From contig DASZPH010000037.1 of the NCBI GenBank assembly GCA_035550375.1, forward strand, positions 24,458 through 88,457: a DNA stretch of 64,000 nt, given 5' to 3'. The notes under the pieces were generated by a model that saw only the letters and a program-made list of their open reading frames with translations, did no database searches and was not told where the DNA came from. Below, in pieces: positions 9,697 to 17,585 of the stretch. The position numbers and the translations under genes were made by a program. The stretch is from DASSFG01 sp035550375. GTDB taxonomy: Bacteria > Planctomycetota > Planctomycetia > Pirellulales > JAICIG01. Each line of letters opens with the position of its first letter. The stretch's first letter is position 1.

Positions 9697-10389
9697 ATGC
9701 ACGTCACCCAGGAACGAGAGGTCGTCGATGTCGAGCGGCTAGCCCGTGCCCTGCGGCTGCGCGATGAAGACCGCGTGAACGCGGCCACGCACGGCGTTGG
9801 CTTGCTGCTCAGTCTCGTTGGTTTCCTGTGGTTGATGTCGCGGGCCGTGCAGTACGCCGACGGCTGGCAGATCGTGGGGTGCGCGGTCTACGCTAGCGCG
9901 TTGGTTGCCGTCTACGCAGCGTCGACCCTCTCGCACCACTTCGAGGGCCCGCGTTTGCGACGCATGTTTCGCATTCTCGACCAGGCGGTCATCTTCCTGT
10001 TGATCGCCGGCACGTTCACGCCCGTGTCGCTGACTTATTTGCGCGATGGGGCCTGGTGGGTCTTATTCTCGGTGATGTGGGGGATCGCCTTGGCCGGTTT
10101 TTGTTCCAAGGCCATTTTCGCCCACCGTGTCGACGCCGTCTCGACCGCACTTCACCTGGTGCTCGGCTGGCTGCCCGTGACCGCCGTGAAGCCGATGCTA
10201 TCGCTGGTGCCCGGGGGACTGTTATGTTGGATGTTTTATGGCGGCGTGTGTTACACCGTCGGCATTTTCTTCTTGCAGCGCGACGAGCGCGTGCCCTACT
10301 TCCACGCCGTCTGGCATCTGCTTGTAATCGCCGGCAGCGCCTGTCACTTCTGGGGAATCTACTCCTACTGCGCCGGAATGCCGACGTGA
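9697..10389 (+). CDS. TrhA / hemolysin III family membrane protein
   Basis: The 230-residue protein has seven predicted membrane helices and the family signature residues: the first helix region NAATHGVGLLLSL, then ASTLSHHFEGP with conserved Ser and His, DQAVIFLLIAGTFTPVSL, and the C-terminal YFHAVWHLLVIAGSACHFWG with paired histidines. This is the PAQR/hemolysin III family; bacterial TrhA affects membrane lipid homeostasis, while the haemolysin name is historical. The start at 9697 follows weak ribosome binding sequence but fits the family length. A dispersed repeat follows three bases after the stop. Confidence 0.9.
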   Translation: MHVTQEREVVDVERLARALRLRDEDRVNAATHGVGLLLSLVGFLWLMSRAVQYADGWQIVGCAVYASALVAVYAASTLSHHFEGPRLRRMFRILDQAVIFLLIAGTFTPVSLTYLRDGAWWVLFSVMWGIALAGFCSKAIFAHRVDAVSTALHLVLGWLPVTAVKPMLSLVPGGLLCWMFYGGVCYTVGIFFLQRDERVPYFHAVWHLLVIAGSACHFWGIYSYCAGMPT

Positions 10390-10392
10390 GAG

Positions 10393-10421
10393 TAGCAGGC
10401 ACGCTCCGTCGTGCCGTTGCT
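10393..10421. repeat. Short dispersed intergenic repeat, copy 2
   Basis: TAGCAGGCACGCTCC followed by GTCGTGCCGTTGCT, matching the element at 3839-3866. GGCACG and CGTGCC form a 6-bp inverted repeat around CTCCGT. It lies three bases after a stop codon, as does copy 1. The rest of the gap to serS (10422-10637) contains a minus-strand open stretch of about 45 codons without a convincing start, discussed under rejected items. Confidence 0.6.
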
Positions 10422-10637
10422 GCCGTGCAAGTGATTACTCGTTAGGCGGCGTTTTGCTGCGAACGGCCGCTCGCTCTTTGTCAGCCAGCCAATTCTGAAT
10501 CTGCCGGAAAATGCTAGACGGTGCTCGTCCGCGAATCTTGACCACATTTGTTTGCGGCACGATCTGCAGCCAAGTAGCTTTGACGACACACGCATCGCTG
10601 AGGCGGTGATAGCATGGCGGCTTCGCACACCCTCCCC

Positions 10638-11921
10638 TCACGCCGGCCCGATTCTCTCCTTGCCCAACAGCGGACGAAGCGCTTTGGGGATCAGCACCGA
10701 GCCGTCGGCCTGCTGGTGATTCTCCAGCACGGCAATCAATCCGCGGCTGATGGCGATGGCCGTGCCGTTGAGCGTGTGGACGAAGGAAGTTCCCTTCTCG
10801 CCTTTCTGCCGATAACGAATACCCAGCCGTCGCGCCTGGTAGTCGGTGCAGTTCGATGTGCTCGTCACCTCGCCGAACTCCCCCTGTTCGCCGCGCCCCG
10901 GCATCCAGGCCTCCAAATCGAACTTGCGATACGCCGGCCCCCCCAGGTCGCCGGTCGGCGTGTCGATGACCCGATAAGGTACTTCCAGGCCGTCGAACAG
11001 CCGGCATTCCAGATTGCAAAAATAATCGAGCATCGCTTCGCTCTGCTCCGGCGCGGTGAAGGCGAACATCTCCACCTTGGTGAACTGGTGCACGCGGTAC
11101 AGACCGCGAGTCGCCCGGCCATGCGCCCCGGCTTCCGTGCGGTAACAGTGGGAGATGCCGCACAGCTTCACCGGCAGTTGCTCCGATTCCAGGATGGTGT
11201 CGGCGAGCAGCCCCCCCAGCGTGATCTCGGCGGTGGCGACCAGGCTCAGGTCGGTGTCGGCGATGCTGTAAATCTGCGTCTCCGGTCCGCGCGGAATATA
11301 GCCGATCCCCTGCAGGATTTCGTTGCGGGCCAGATCGGGCGTGATCGTGGGCGTGAAGCCCTCGGAGATCAAAACGTCCAGGGCATATCGCTGCAGCGCC
11401 AGCTCCAGCAGCACGGCGTCGTTCTTCAGAAAATAAAAGCCGTGCCCCGCGACTTTGGCGCCCCCTTCGAGGTCCATCAGACCCAGCCGCTCGCCGAGTT
11501 CGACGTGGTCGAGCGGCCGGAAGTCGAACTGCGGCAAGGGTGTTTTTCCGCGGCGCAGCTCGACGACCGCTTCCTCGCCAACGCCGACGGGCGCGCCGGG
11601 ATGCGACATGTTGGGGATGCCGCGCTGGATCACGTCGACTTCGGTCATGATCGCGTCGAGCTCGGCCTGAGCGGCGGCCGTCTCTTCGCGCAACTGGCGG
11701 CCCTCGGCCTTGCGCGCCTCGCGCTCGGCGGCGTCCTTGGCCTTGCCGATTGATTTGGAAACCTCGTTGGCCCGACGGTTGAGGTCTTCGACGAGCGCTT
11801 GCTTGTCGCGCCGCAGGCCATCGAGCTCCACGAGCCGATCGACGTCGGCCTTGACCCCTCGCCGCAGGCAGTTTTCCTTGACCGCCTCGGCATGATCGAC
11901 GATGAATTTTCGGTCCAGCAT
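10638..11921 (-). CDS. serS: Seryl-tRNA synthetase
   Basis: This class II enzyme charges tRNA-Ser (and tRNA-Sec) with serine. The 427-residue protein has the N-terminal antiparallel coiled-coil arm (about residues 30-100, LVEDLNRRANEVSKSIGKA). The catalytic core shows motif 1 near TPDLARNEIL, motif 2 in CYRTEAGAHGRATRGLYRVH, and motif 3 in LNGTAIAISRGLIAVLENHQ. The serine-recognition region STSNCTDYQARRLGIRYR is present. Length matches the family. It is transcribed divergently from the NHL protein gene at 12026. Confidence 0.97.
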   Translation of the reverse strand: MLDRKFIVDHAEAVKENCLRRGVKADVDRLVELDGLRRDKQALVEDLNRRANEVSKSIGKAKDAAEREARKAEGRQLREETAAAQAELDAIMTEVDVIQRGIPNMSHPGAPVGVGEEAVVELRRGKTPLPQFDFRPLDHVELGERLGLMDLEGGAKVAGHGFYFLKNDAVLLELALQRYALDVLISEGFTPTITPDLARNEILQGIGYIPRGPETQIYSIADTDLSLVATAEITLGGLLADTILESEQLPVKLCGISHCYRTEAGAHGRATRGLYRVHQFTKVEMFAFTAPEQSEAMLDYFCNLECRLFDGLEVPYRVIDTPTGDLGGPAYRKFDLEAWMPGRGEQGEFGEVTSTSNCTDYQARRLGIRYRQKGEKGTSFVHTLNGTAIAISRGLIAVLENHQQADGSVLIPKALRPLLGKERIGPA

Positions 11922-12025
11922 CGCCGTAGTCTAGCCGGGCGAGAGTTTCGAGAAAAGTCTGGGCGGGCCAGGCGAATCACCGCCGCAAACTTGCATTTCG
12001 GGCCGCAGCGCTTATCGTTGCCAGG

Positions 12026-13144
12026 ATGAACAACTTGACCCCGGCTTTGTCTTGCGGTTTCGCTCTGTGTCTTGCCGCCAGCTCGCTCGCCGGCGAGCCG
12101 CTGATCGAGACGGTCGCCGGCACCGGCCGGGCGGGCGACAACGGCCGGGAAGGGATCTCCACCGAGGTCAACATCGACCAGCCGTTCGGGCTGGAGTTCG
12201 GGCCCGACGGCGCCCTGTATATCTGCGAGGTCGGCCAGCATCGCGTCCGACGGCTCGACCTGGAAAAGGGCCGGCTGACCACCGTCGTCGGATCGGGCCG
12301 CAAGGGCTACTCAGGCGACGGCGGACTAGCGACGCAAGCCGATCTGAACGAGCCCTACGAGGTCCGCTTCGACAGCCGTGGCAACCTCCATTTTGTCGAG
12401 ATGCGCAACTGCACCGTGCGGCGGATCGAGACGGAGACGGGGCTTATCTCGACCGTCGCCGGAACCGGGCAGCCGGGCTTCGGCGGGGACGGCGGCCCGG
12501 CCACCGAGGCAACGCTGCGTGACCCGCACAGCATCGCATTTGACCGTTTCGACCGTCTGTATATCGCCGACATCGGCAACCATCGAATTCGCCGCGTCGA
12601 CCCCAAAACGGGCCGCATTGAGACCATCGCCGGCACCGGCGAGAAACGGCTTCCTCGCGACGGAAGCGAAGCCGCCGGGGAAGCACTCTTCGGCCCACGG
12701 GCTTTGTTTGTTCTTGGCGACAACCTGTGGATCGCGTTGCGAGAGGGAAACTCCATCTGGCGGCTCGACCTCGGCCAGGGAATTCTGCACCACGAGGCGG
12801 GCACCGGAGCGAAGGGGTATTTCGGCGACGGCGGCCCGGCCCGGAAAGCGACTTTCGATGGGCCAAAAGGAATTGCTCTGACCAAGGACGGCAACGAGCT
12901 GATCGTCGTGGATACGGAGAACCAGGCGATTCGCGCCGTCGACCTGCATCACGATCTCATCCACACGCTGGCGGGCCGCGGGCCAGCGGCTCGCGGTTAT
13001 GCGGGCGACGGCGAGTCGGCAACCCAGGCGACGCTCGATCGTCCGCACGGCGTCTGCATTGGCCCGGACGGAAATATTTACATCGGCGACACGAACAATC
13101 ACCGCGTGCGGCGGATTGTGGTCCGATCGGGCGGCAGGCGTTAG
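12026..13144 (+). CDS. Exported NHL-repeat beta-propeller protein
   Basis: The 372-residue protein has a signal peptide (residues 1-22, ending SLAGEP) followed by at least five NHL-type units. Each unit reads like LNEPYEVRFDSRGNLHFVE-x-N-C-TVRRI, DPHSIAFDRFDRLYIADIGNHRIRRV, or DRPHGVCIGPDGNIYIGDTNNHRVRRI. They alternate with a glycine-rich connector of the AGTG-x-x-G-x-x-G-D-G-G-P-A type. This makes a six-bladed propeller likely, acting outside the cytoplasm in binding rather than catalysis. No enzyme motif is seen. It stands alone on the plus strand. Confidence 0.85.
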   Translation: MNNLTPALSCGFALCLAASSLAGEPLIETVAGTGRAGDNGREGISTEVNIDQPFGLEFGPDGALYICEVGQHRVRRLDLEKGRLTTVVGSGRKGYSGDGGLATQADLNEPYEVRFDSRGNLHFVEMRNCTVRRIETETGLISTVAGTGQPGFGGDGGPATEATLRDPHSIAFDRFDRLYIADIGNHRIRRVDPKTGRIETIAGTGEKRLPRDGSEAAGEALFGPRALFVLGDNLWIALREGNSIWRLDLGQGILHHEAGTGAKGYFGDGGPARKATFDGPKGIALTKDGNELIVVDTENQAIRAVDLHHDLIHTLAGRGPAARGYAGDGESATQATLDRPHGVCIGPDGNIYIGDTNNHRVRRIVVRSGGRR

Positions 13145-13243
13145 AGCGTCTCCGAGAACCGGCAGACACGATGCGGGCGCCTGGCGCCCACGGCTACGCT
13201 CGTCCGCCGTTCTGCGGCATTCTGCCAGAGCGCAACATCAGAA

Positions 13244-13285
13244 AGCGTAAGTGAAGTAAATCCGCTCGCCTCCCTCGCTTACGCT
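13244..13285. repeat. Dispersed hairpin repeat, copy 2
   Basis: AGCGTAAGTGA (13244-13254) pairs with TCGCTTACGCT (13275-13285) with one mismatch around a 20-base loop. The arms and the following TTCGGGTTGGT match the hairpin at 3966-4003. The gap 13145-13336 also holds a GC-rich stretch (GGCGCCTGGCGCC near 13180). No gene is visible. Confidence 0.6.
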
Positions 13286-13336
13286 TCGGGTTGGTGTGCC
13301 GGCGAACCAGCCGGGCTAGCCGTCTCCAGCGCACGC

Positions 13337-14395
13337 TCAGCCGCTGCTCGTGCGGCTGTCGCCCAAGACGTCTTCGATATAGACCTTCTGGACGATCACC
13401 AGCGCCATGGCCGTGATGGGAGTGGCCATGGCCAGGCCGGCAAAGCCCCAGAGGGCGCCCATCACCACCTGTACGCTCAACGCCACGGCAGGTGAGAGGT
13501 TCACCATCCGTTGCTGCACGAGGGGAGTGATGATGTATCCCTCGGCCGTTTGCACCACCAAGAACACGAGACCCACGTAAAGGGCTTCCGCCGGGCTCTG
13601 CATCAACGCCAGCAACAGGGTGGGAGCGAGCCAGATCAGGGGGCCAAGATTGGGAATGAAGTTCATCAAGCCGGCGAAAACGCCCAGCATCAACGCCAGC
13701 GGCATTCCGATGAGCCAGAAGCCGATCGTCGCGCCGACGCAGACGGCGGCCATCGACAAGAGTCTCGCGAGGGTCCAGCGCCAGAGGGCGTCGGTCGCGT
13801 GTTGGATCACCTCTCGGGCCCGCTCGCGCCTGTCGATCGGCACCAGCCGCACGAGCGATCGTTTGTAGAGTTCGGGATCGAAGGCCAGAAAGAGGGCCAA
13901 AAAAACGATGACGACGGTCGCGGTCAGGCCGTTGAGGAAGGCCGAGGCGGCGCCGGCGGCGCGGGACAGGGCCTTTTCGCGTTCTTCGGCCGAATCGCCG
14001 ACGCCGCGCAGTTCTTCAGCCACCCAGGAGCCCCAGGGATATTCTCGCAGTTGCTCACGAAGGTGTTTGGCGGCCTCGGGCAGCTCGCGCGTGAACTGAT
14101 GCGCCTGCTCCGCCAGCCTGGCGGCCATCAGCCAACCCAAGAGGCCGAACAGGGCCACCAGCCCCAGGCAAACCGCCACCAGCGCCCAGCCTCGCGGCAA
14201 CCGGGTATGGCGTGCCACGACGTCCCTCAAGCCGGAGAGGAAAACGGCCAGCAGCAGCCCGGAAAAGATCGTCAGCAACATGCCGGCGGCGAGCCACAGC
14301 AGGAGGCCGACAACCACGGCGACGACGGCGGCCGCGAAGATCGCCCAATGGTGTCGATGGTTGGCCGCGCCCGTCACCCGCTCGCTTTGCGTCAT
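13337..14395 (-). CDS. AI-2E family (PerM-type) membrane transporter
   Basis: The 352-residue polytopic protein has two N-terminal helices (HWAIFAAAVVAVVVGLLLWL and MLLTIFSGLLLAVFLSGL), an amphipathic central region (about 100-180) and five more C-terminal helices. The family hallmark G-x-x-N-F-I-P-N-L-G-P is present as GLMNFIPNLGPLIWL near residue 255. Family members (TqsA, PerM, YdbO) export small molecules or act as sodium/proton antiporters; the substrate here cannot be read. ATG at 14395 is four bases after the stop of the pseudopilin-like gene, so the two may be co-transcribed although functionally unrelated. Confidence 0.88.
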   Translation of the reverse strand: MTQSERVTGAANHRHHWAIFAAAVVAVVVGLLLWLAAGMLLTIFSGLLLAVFLSGLRDVVARHTRLPRGWALVAVCLGLVALFGLLGWLMAARLAEQAHQFTRELPEAAKHLREQLREYPWGSWVAEELRGVGDSAEEREKALSRAAGAASAFLNGLTATVVIVFLALFLAFDPELYKRSLVRLVPIDRRERAREVIQHATDALWRWTLARLLSMAAVCVGATIGFWLIGMPLALMLGVFAGLMNFIPNLGPLIWLAPTLLLALMQSPAEALYVGLVFLVVQTAEGYIITPLVQQRMVNLSPAVALSVQVVMGALWGFAGLAMATPITAMALVIVQKVYIEDVLGDSRTSSG

Positions 14396-14399
14396 CCGG

Positions 14400-15311
14400 T
14401 TATTTCTCGTCGATCGACTCGCCGCCCGCGCGGGTGGTCTGAGCCGCGTAGACGAGCGGATCAATCGTGTTCATCAAATACTGTACCGAGCCATCGGCAA
14501 AAAGATGGTTGGCGCCCCCCACGTGCCAGCTCGATGGTCCCCACAGGCAATCGATGCCCTGTCCGCCCGACGCATAGTACGGTGTGTAGTTCAGCGACGC
14601 AACGAGGTCGGAGAACGTCGAGCTACTCGCATCGTAGATCAAAGCCGAGACCGACGAAGCGCTGCCGTCGATCCAGACCGCGGCGTCCTGTTCGCGCGTC
14701 TCGGCGATAAGCAAGGTACGAGACAAGCCGTCGGTCAGGTCGGCGGGGCCGATCTGCCCCTGCCAATAAATCACGCCGTCGGGCGCCTTCCACAGCTTGT
14801 CGATGGACGTTCCGCCGAGGGCCACGTAGTTGCGGATGGCGAACTGCGAGGAAAGCAGCAGATAACGGGGCTCCTGGCTGTAGGTGTTCCCGGTGTAGGA
14901 CGGACAGCGGTAAACGGGCACCACGAAGGCGGCCGCCGGTCGGTTTGCCACGTCGAGCGACGAGACGTTGTAGTTGACCAGGTTGTGCAGGTTGGTCTGC
15001 TCCAGTTCGGGCAGAATCAGGCTGGCCCAGCTATGCAAGTGATAGGACGCCGGATTGCTGCTCCACACACCGTTCTCGATAAACGTCGTAGAGCTTGGCG
15101 GATAGTAGACGTGGGCCAGTTGGTAGGAATGGACTGCGATGCCGATTTGCCTGAGGTTGTTGCGGCAGGACGCCACGCGGGCCGCTTCACGCGCCCATTG
15201 CACGGCGGGGAGGAGAATGGCCACCAAGATACCGATGATGGCAATTACGACCAGCAGTTCGACGAGGGTAAAAGCGCATCGTTTGCGCCGAACCCAGACT
15301 GTGACGGGCAT
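14400..15311 (-). CDS. DUF1559 pseudopilin-like protein with H-X9-DG C-terminus
   Basis: The 303-residue protein starts with a type IV pilin-like N-terminus: basic leader MPVTVWVRRKRCA, then FTLVELLVVIAIIGILVAIL. This has the +1 Phe and +5 Glu required for prepilin peptidase and N-methylation. A beta-rich DUF1559 domain follows. The C-terminal signature HVGGANHLFADGSVQYL (H-9 residues-DG) is the planctomycete H-X9-DG motif. Such proteins are numerous in planctomycetes and are probably surface pseudopilins; their roles are mostly unknown. A small LRR lipoprotein gene ends 10 bases upstream. Confidence 0.92.
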   Translation of the reverse strand: MPVTVWVRRKRCAFTLVELLVVIAIIGILVAILLPAVQWAREAARVASCRNNLRQIGIAVHSYQLAHVYYPPSSTTFIENGVWSSNPASYHLHSWASLILPELEQTNLHNLVNYNVSSLDVANRPAAAFVVPVYRCPSYTGNTYSQEPRYLLLSSQFAIRNYVALGGTSIDKLWKAPDGVIYWQGQIGPADLTDGLSRTLLIAETREQDAAVWIDGSASSVSALIYDASSSTFSDLVASLNYTPYYASGGQGIDCLWGPSSWHVGGANHLFADGSVQYLMNTIDPLVYAAQTTRAGGESIDEK

Positions 15312-15320
15312 GGGAGGCTC

Positions 15321-15863
15321 TCAATAGTGGATGACCAGTTGAGGTAAGGCCGCCTTCAAGTCGTTACCGCCCGTCACGGTGACTTGAGTGCGGTGGACGT
15401 TAATCGTTCGCAGATTGGCCAGCGACGCCAGTTGCCGGATGCCTGCGTCCGAGACTCGCGTATCGCTGAGACCGAGATTCTTGAGGGTTGGAAATCGCAC
15501 GAACTGCTTCACCCCCGCGTCGGTGACGCGGGTCCGCCCCAGGTAGAGGGTCTCTAGGACCGGGCATGGGCCGAGCTTCGCCAGGCCGTCGTCGCCGACC
15601 GCCGAATCGAAGAGCGACAGCGTTTTCAACTCGGGAAAAACCCCTAGCTTTTCTAGTTGAGCATCCGACACCTGCGTGCCGCCGAGGGCCACTTCGACCA
15701 CCGTCTGGCGATCGTCGCATTTCACCCGCCCGCCGAGCCGCTCGATGGCCGCGATCACGTCGGCCTGTTCGGGCGTGGGATGTTTGCCGCACCCGGAAAG
15801 AAGGACGACCCCCACGCACAGATGCGCCCAAACCAGAGGAAGAGGTGCCTGCCGCTGTCGCAT
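15321..15863 (-). CDS. Leucine-rich-repeat lipoprotein
   Basis: The 180-residue product has a lipoprotein signal (VVLLSGCGKHPTPEQ, predicted lipidated Cys near residue 25). Then come four or so LRR units of about 24 residues: LEKLGVFPELKTLSLFDS, LAKLGPCPVLETLYLGRTRV, VKQFVRFPTLKNLGLSDTRV, IRQLASLANLRTINVHRTQV. The repeated T-R-V-T/S-D-A-G-I/V-x-x-L unit is the form typical of planctomycete LRR proteins. It should sit in the periplasmic space and mediate binding. It shares its strand with the pseudopilin gene 9 bases downstream. Confidence 0.85.
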   Translation of the reverse strand: MRQRQAPLPLVWAHLCVGVVLLSGCGKHPTPEQADVIAAIERLGGRVKCDDRQTVVEVALGGTQVSDAQLEKLGVFPELKTLSLFDSAVGDDGLAKLGPCPVLETLYLGRTRVTDAGVKQFVRFPTLKNLGLSDTRVSDAGIRQLASLANLRTINVHRTQVTVTGGNDLKAALPQLVIHY

Positions 15864-16104
15864 GGGTCAGAAAGAAGGATCGCGTGTGACGTGCAGCCCC
15901 TCCTTCGACCATACCCGTTTCCTGCGATCCTGTCACGAATGGTGAACGGGGGCTCGGTTCACTTCGACCGATAGATTTTTTGCGGCTGGCACGGCAGACA
16001 GCTGGAGCAGGTCCTCGCTTCGAGGAAGGCTCCGATGGCACCGCAGCCTGATCGCGGTCGCGAACGCCCGCCAGTTTTCCAGTTTCGTTGGCTCCTGCTT
16101 TGAA

Positions 16105-16587
16105 TCACTTGAGCAAATAGACGAACTCTTCAACAACGTCGCCGCCGGTCGGCGCCGCGGCACGACTCTCTCCCGAAAGCCGAAAAGCAGCTTTCTCAAG
16201 GACCCGAATTGAGGCAAGGTTGTGTTTGGCAACGAAAGCGTAGAGCGGTCTGGCCGCGACGGATGCCACGAATGATGAGACCGCTCGCGAGGCGACTCCT
16301 TGCCCCCAATAGGCCCTGCCCAACCAATAGCCAATAAGCCGTTTGCCATCCTGCTCCCAGCAAACGACGTTTCCGGCAATTTCGGCTCCGACCAAAACCG
16401 TGCGCGCGACGACATGCGGATTAGCCAGAATTCTCGTCCAGTGTGCCAGGAAAGCCTCGCGTTCGCGCGGCGGAAAGGCCGCCATTCGGACGGCCTCGGG
16501 GTCTCGTTGATGGTCAAAGAATTCGGCGAGATCCGATTCTTGCACTTCGCGCAGGACAACGCCACCGGCTCGATGCTCCCAAGTCAA
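16105..16587 (-). CDS. GNAT family N-acetyltransferase
   Basis: The 160-residue protein has the RimJ/RimL-like GNAT fold: VVLREVQESDLAEFFDHQRDPEA at the N-terminus, an acetyl-CoA site in GYWLGRAYWGQGVASRAV (G-x-G-x-A-type turn), and KHNLASIRVLEKAAFRLSGE. The acceptor is unknown. The start is the TTG at 16587, which overlaps the TGA that ends the DinB fragment; a GGAGG lies 9 bases upstream inside that fragment. The gene is thus last in a tightly packed nucleoside phosphorylase-DinB remnant-GNAT series. Confidence 0.85.
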   Translation of the reverse strand: MTWEHRAGGVVLREVQESDLAEFFDHQRDPEAVRMAAFPPREREAFLAHWTRILANPHVVARTVLVGAEIAGNVVCWEQDGKRLIGYWLGRAYWGQGVASRAVSSFVASVAARPLYAFVAKHNLASIRVLEKAAFRLSGESRAAAPTGGDVVEEFVYLLK

Positions 16588-16715
16588 AACATCACCCTCC
16601 GGTGCCCGATGTCAAATTCGTGATCGAGTTGCTCGTCGCTCAAACCCTGGCAGCACGACGGCAACCGGCGAGTCGTCCAAGCGTCGTGGCCCAGCAGGCG
16701 ATCCAGGAGATCCAT
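16584..16715 (-). pseudogene. Truncated DinB-family gene remnant
   Basis: ATG at 16715 overlaps the last base of the phosphorylase TGA (TGATG). It opens 43 codons beginning MDLLDRLLGHDAWTTRRL and continuing GLSDEQLDHEFDIGHR. That is the usual beginning of a DinB-like four-helix protein (about 150-170 residues when whole). The reading ends after GHRRVMF at a TGA that overlaps the GNAT start. Helices 2-4 and the metal-binding histidines are absent, so the gene has been cut and joined to the GNAT gene by a deletion. The fragment still supplies the GNAT ribosome binding site. Confidence 0.7.
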
Positions 16716-17500
16716 CAATCTGTCTCCCCGTCGCAGACACTCGCCGAGGAATAGTCGCGGATCACGGCCAGGGCTAGTTCGATCATGGCCCGGTTGCCAC
16801 GTGTTCGCCGCACATCCTTTTCCGTGTCGGTCAACAAGAGGTGGCTCTTGTGCCGCGGATTGTCGAAACCGAACAGAATCGACGCCCGGTCCATACCAAA
16901 GTGCTCGGCCACGGCGAAAGTCGTTGCCGTCTCCATATCGACCGCCGCGAAGCCTGCGTCGTGCCAGGCCTCGATCTCGCGGTTTCCCTCGGCCAGCAGC
17001 GCCGCCGTCGTATATATCTTCCCCTCGTGGATCCGCACGTCCGTGTGGCTGGCCAACGGTCGTACGTTTCCTGTCGCCACCGTGGAACGCACCATGGTCG
17101 CGTCCGGCAGATAGTATCGGGCGGCCCCTTCGCCGCAGCATGCCTCCGTCGCCAGAAAGAGGTCGCCCGCCTCGAAGCCGTCGGCCAGCGCACCGCAGCA
17201 GCCGGTTTGAATCACCAGCCGCGCGCCGAGGACGCCAAACAGATGCGTGATCTCGGAGGCCATCGCAGCCCCATAGACCGAGGCATAGGCGACACGAACT
17301 CCACCATGCCGCCCGATGAAGACATCTTCGAAAGCCCCGTTCGGCGAGCCGACTTCGGCGACGTCGTCGAACCACTCGGCATACGCCTGGTAGTGATGCT
17401 TGAGGTTCCGCGTTCCGCGCAGGATGAGCGCCTGCGGAAGCAGCTCCGGCGAAAGGCCCAGGATCGCCAGCCAATCGGATTTTGTCAGTTCGCGCAGCAT
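16715..17500 (-). CDS. Nucleoside phosphorylase (PNP/UDP family 1)
   Basis: The 261-residue protein belongs to the family that cleaves purine or pyrimidine nucleosides by phosphorolysis. Seen motifs are the glycine-rich VIQTGCCGALADGFEAGDLFL (phosphate/ribose region near residue 100), the central FEDVFIGRHGGVRVAYASVYG, and the nucleoside-site AAVDMETATTFAVAEHFGMD, where the M-E-x-E/A-T pattern holds the ribose-binding glutamate. Substrate preference cannot be decided; uridine or purine use are both possible. It is the first gene of the group that continues into the DinB remnant and GNAT gene. Confidence 0.85.
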   Translation of the reverse strand: MLRELTKSDWLAILGLSPELLPQALILRGTRNLKHHYQAYAEWFDDVAEVGSPNGAFEDVFIGRHGGVRVAYASVYGAAMASEITHLFGVLGARLVIQTGCCGALADGFEAGDLFLATEACCGEGAARYYLPDATMVRSTVATGNVRPLASHTDVRIHEGKIYTTAALLAEGNREIEAWHDAGFAAVDMETATTFAVAEHFGMDRASILFGFDNPRHKSHLLLTDTEKDVRRTRGNRAMIELALAVIRDYSSASVCDGETD

Positions 17501-17563
17501 GATTAGCCTTTCAACCAGCCGCTTAGTCTATCTCGCGCAAGAGAACGGTCGCGAGGCCTTTAA

Positions 17564-17584
17564 GCCCCGTCTACCGAACGGGGC
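17564..17584 (-). terminator. Hairpin after the haem/prenyltransferase-like gene
   Basis: GCCCCGT (17564-17570) and ACGGGGC (17578-17584) form a perfect 7-bp stem with a 7-base loop, one base past the stop of the gene at 17586. The following minus-strand sequence is TTAAAGG, with little U tract. It is a possible weak or Rho-assisted transcript end, or a stability hairpin. Confidence 0.45.
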
Positions 17585-17585
17585 C

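Noticed and set aside
10443..10620. Minus-strand open stretch of about 45-60 codons after serS, with segment IRGRAPSSIFRQIQNWLADK
   Set aside because: It has no ATG start in frame, and the only GTG candidates lack a ribosome binding site. It could be a decayed gene but is not supported as a gene.
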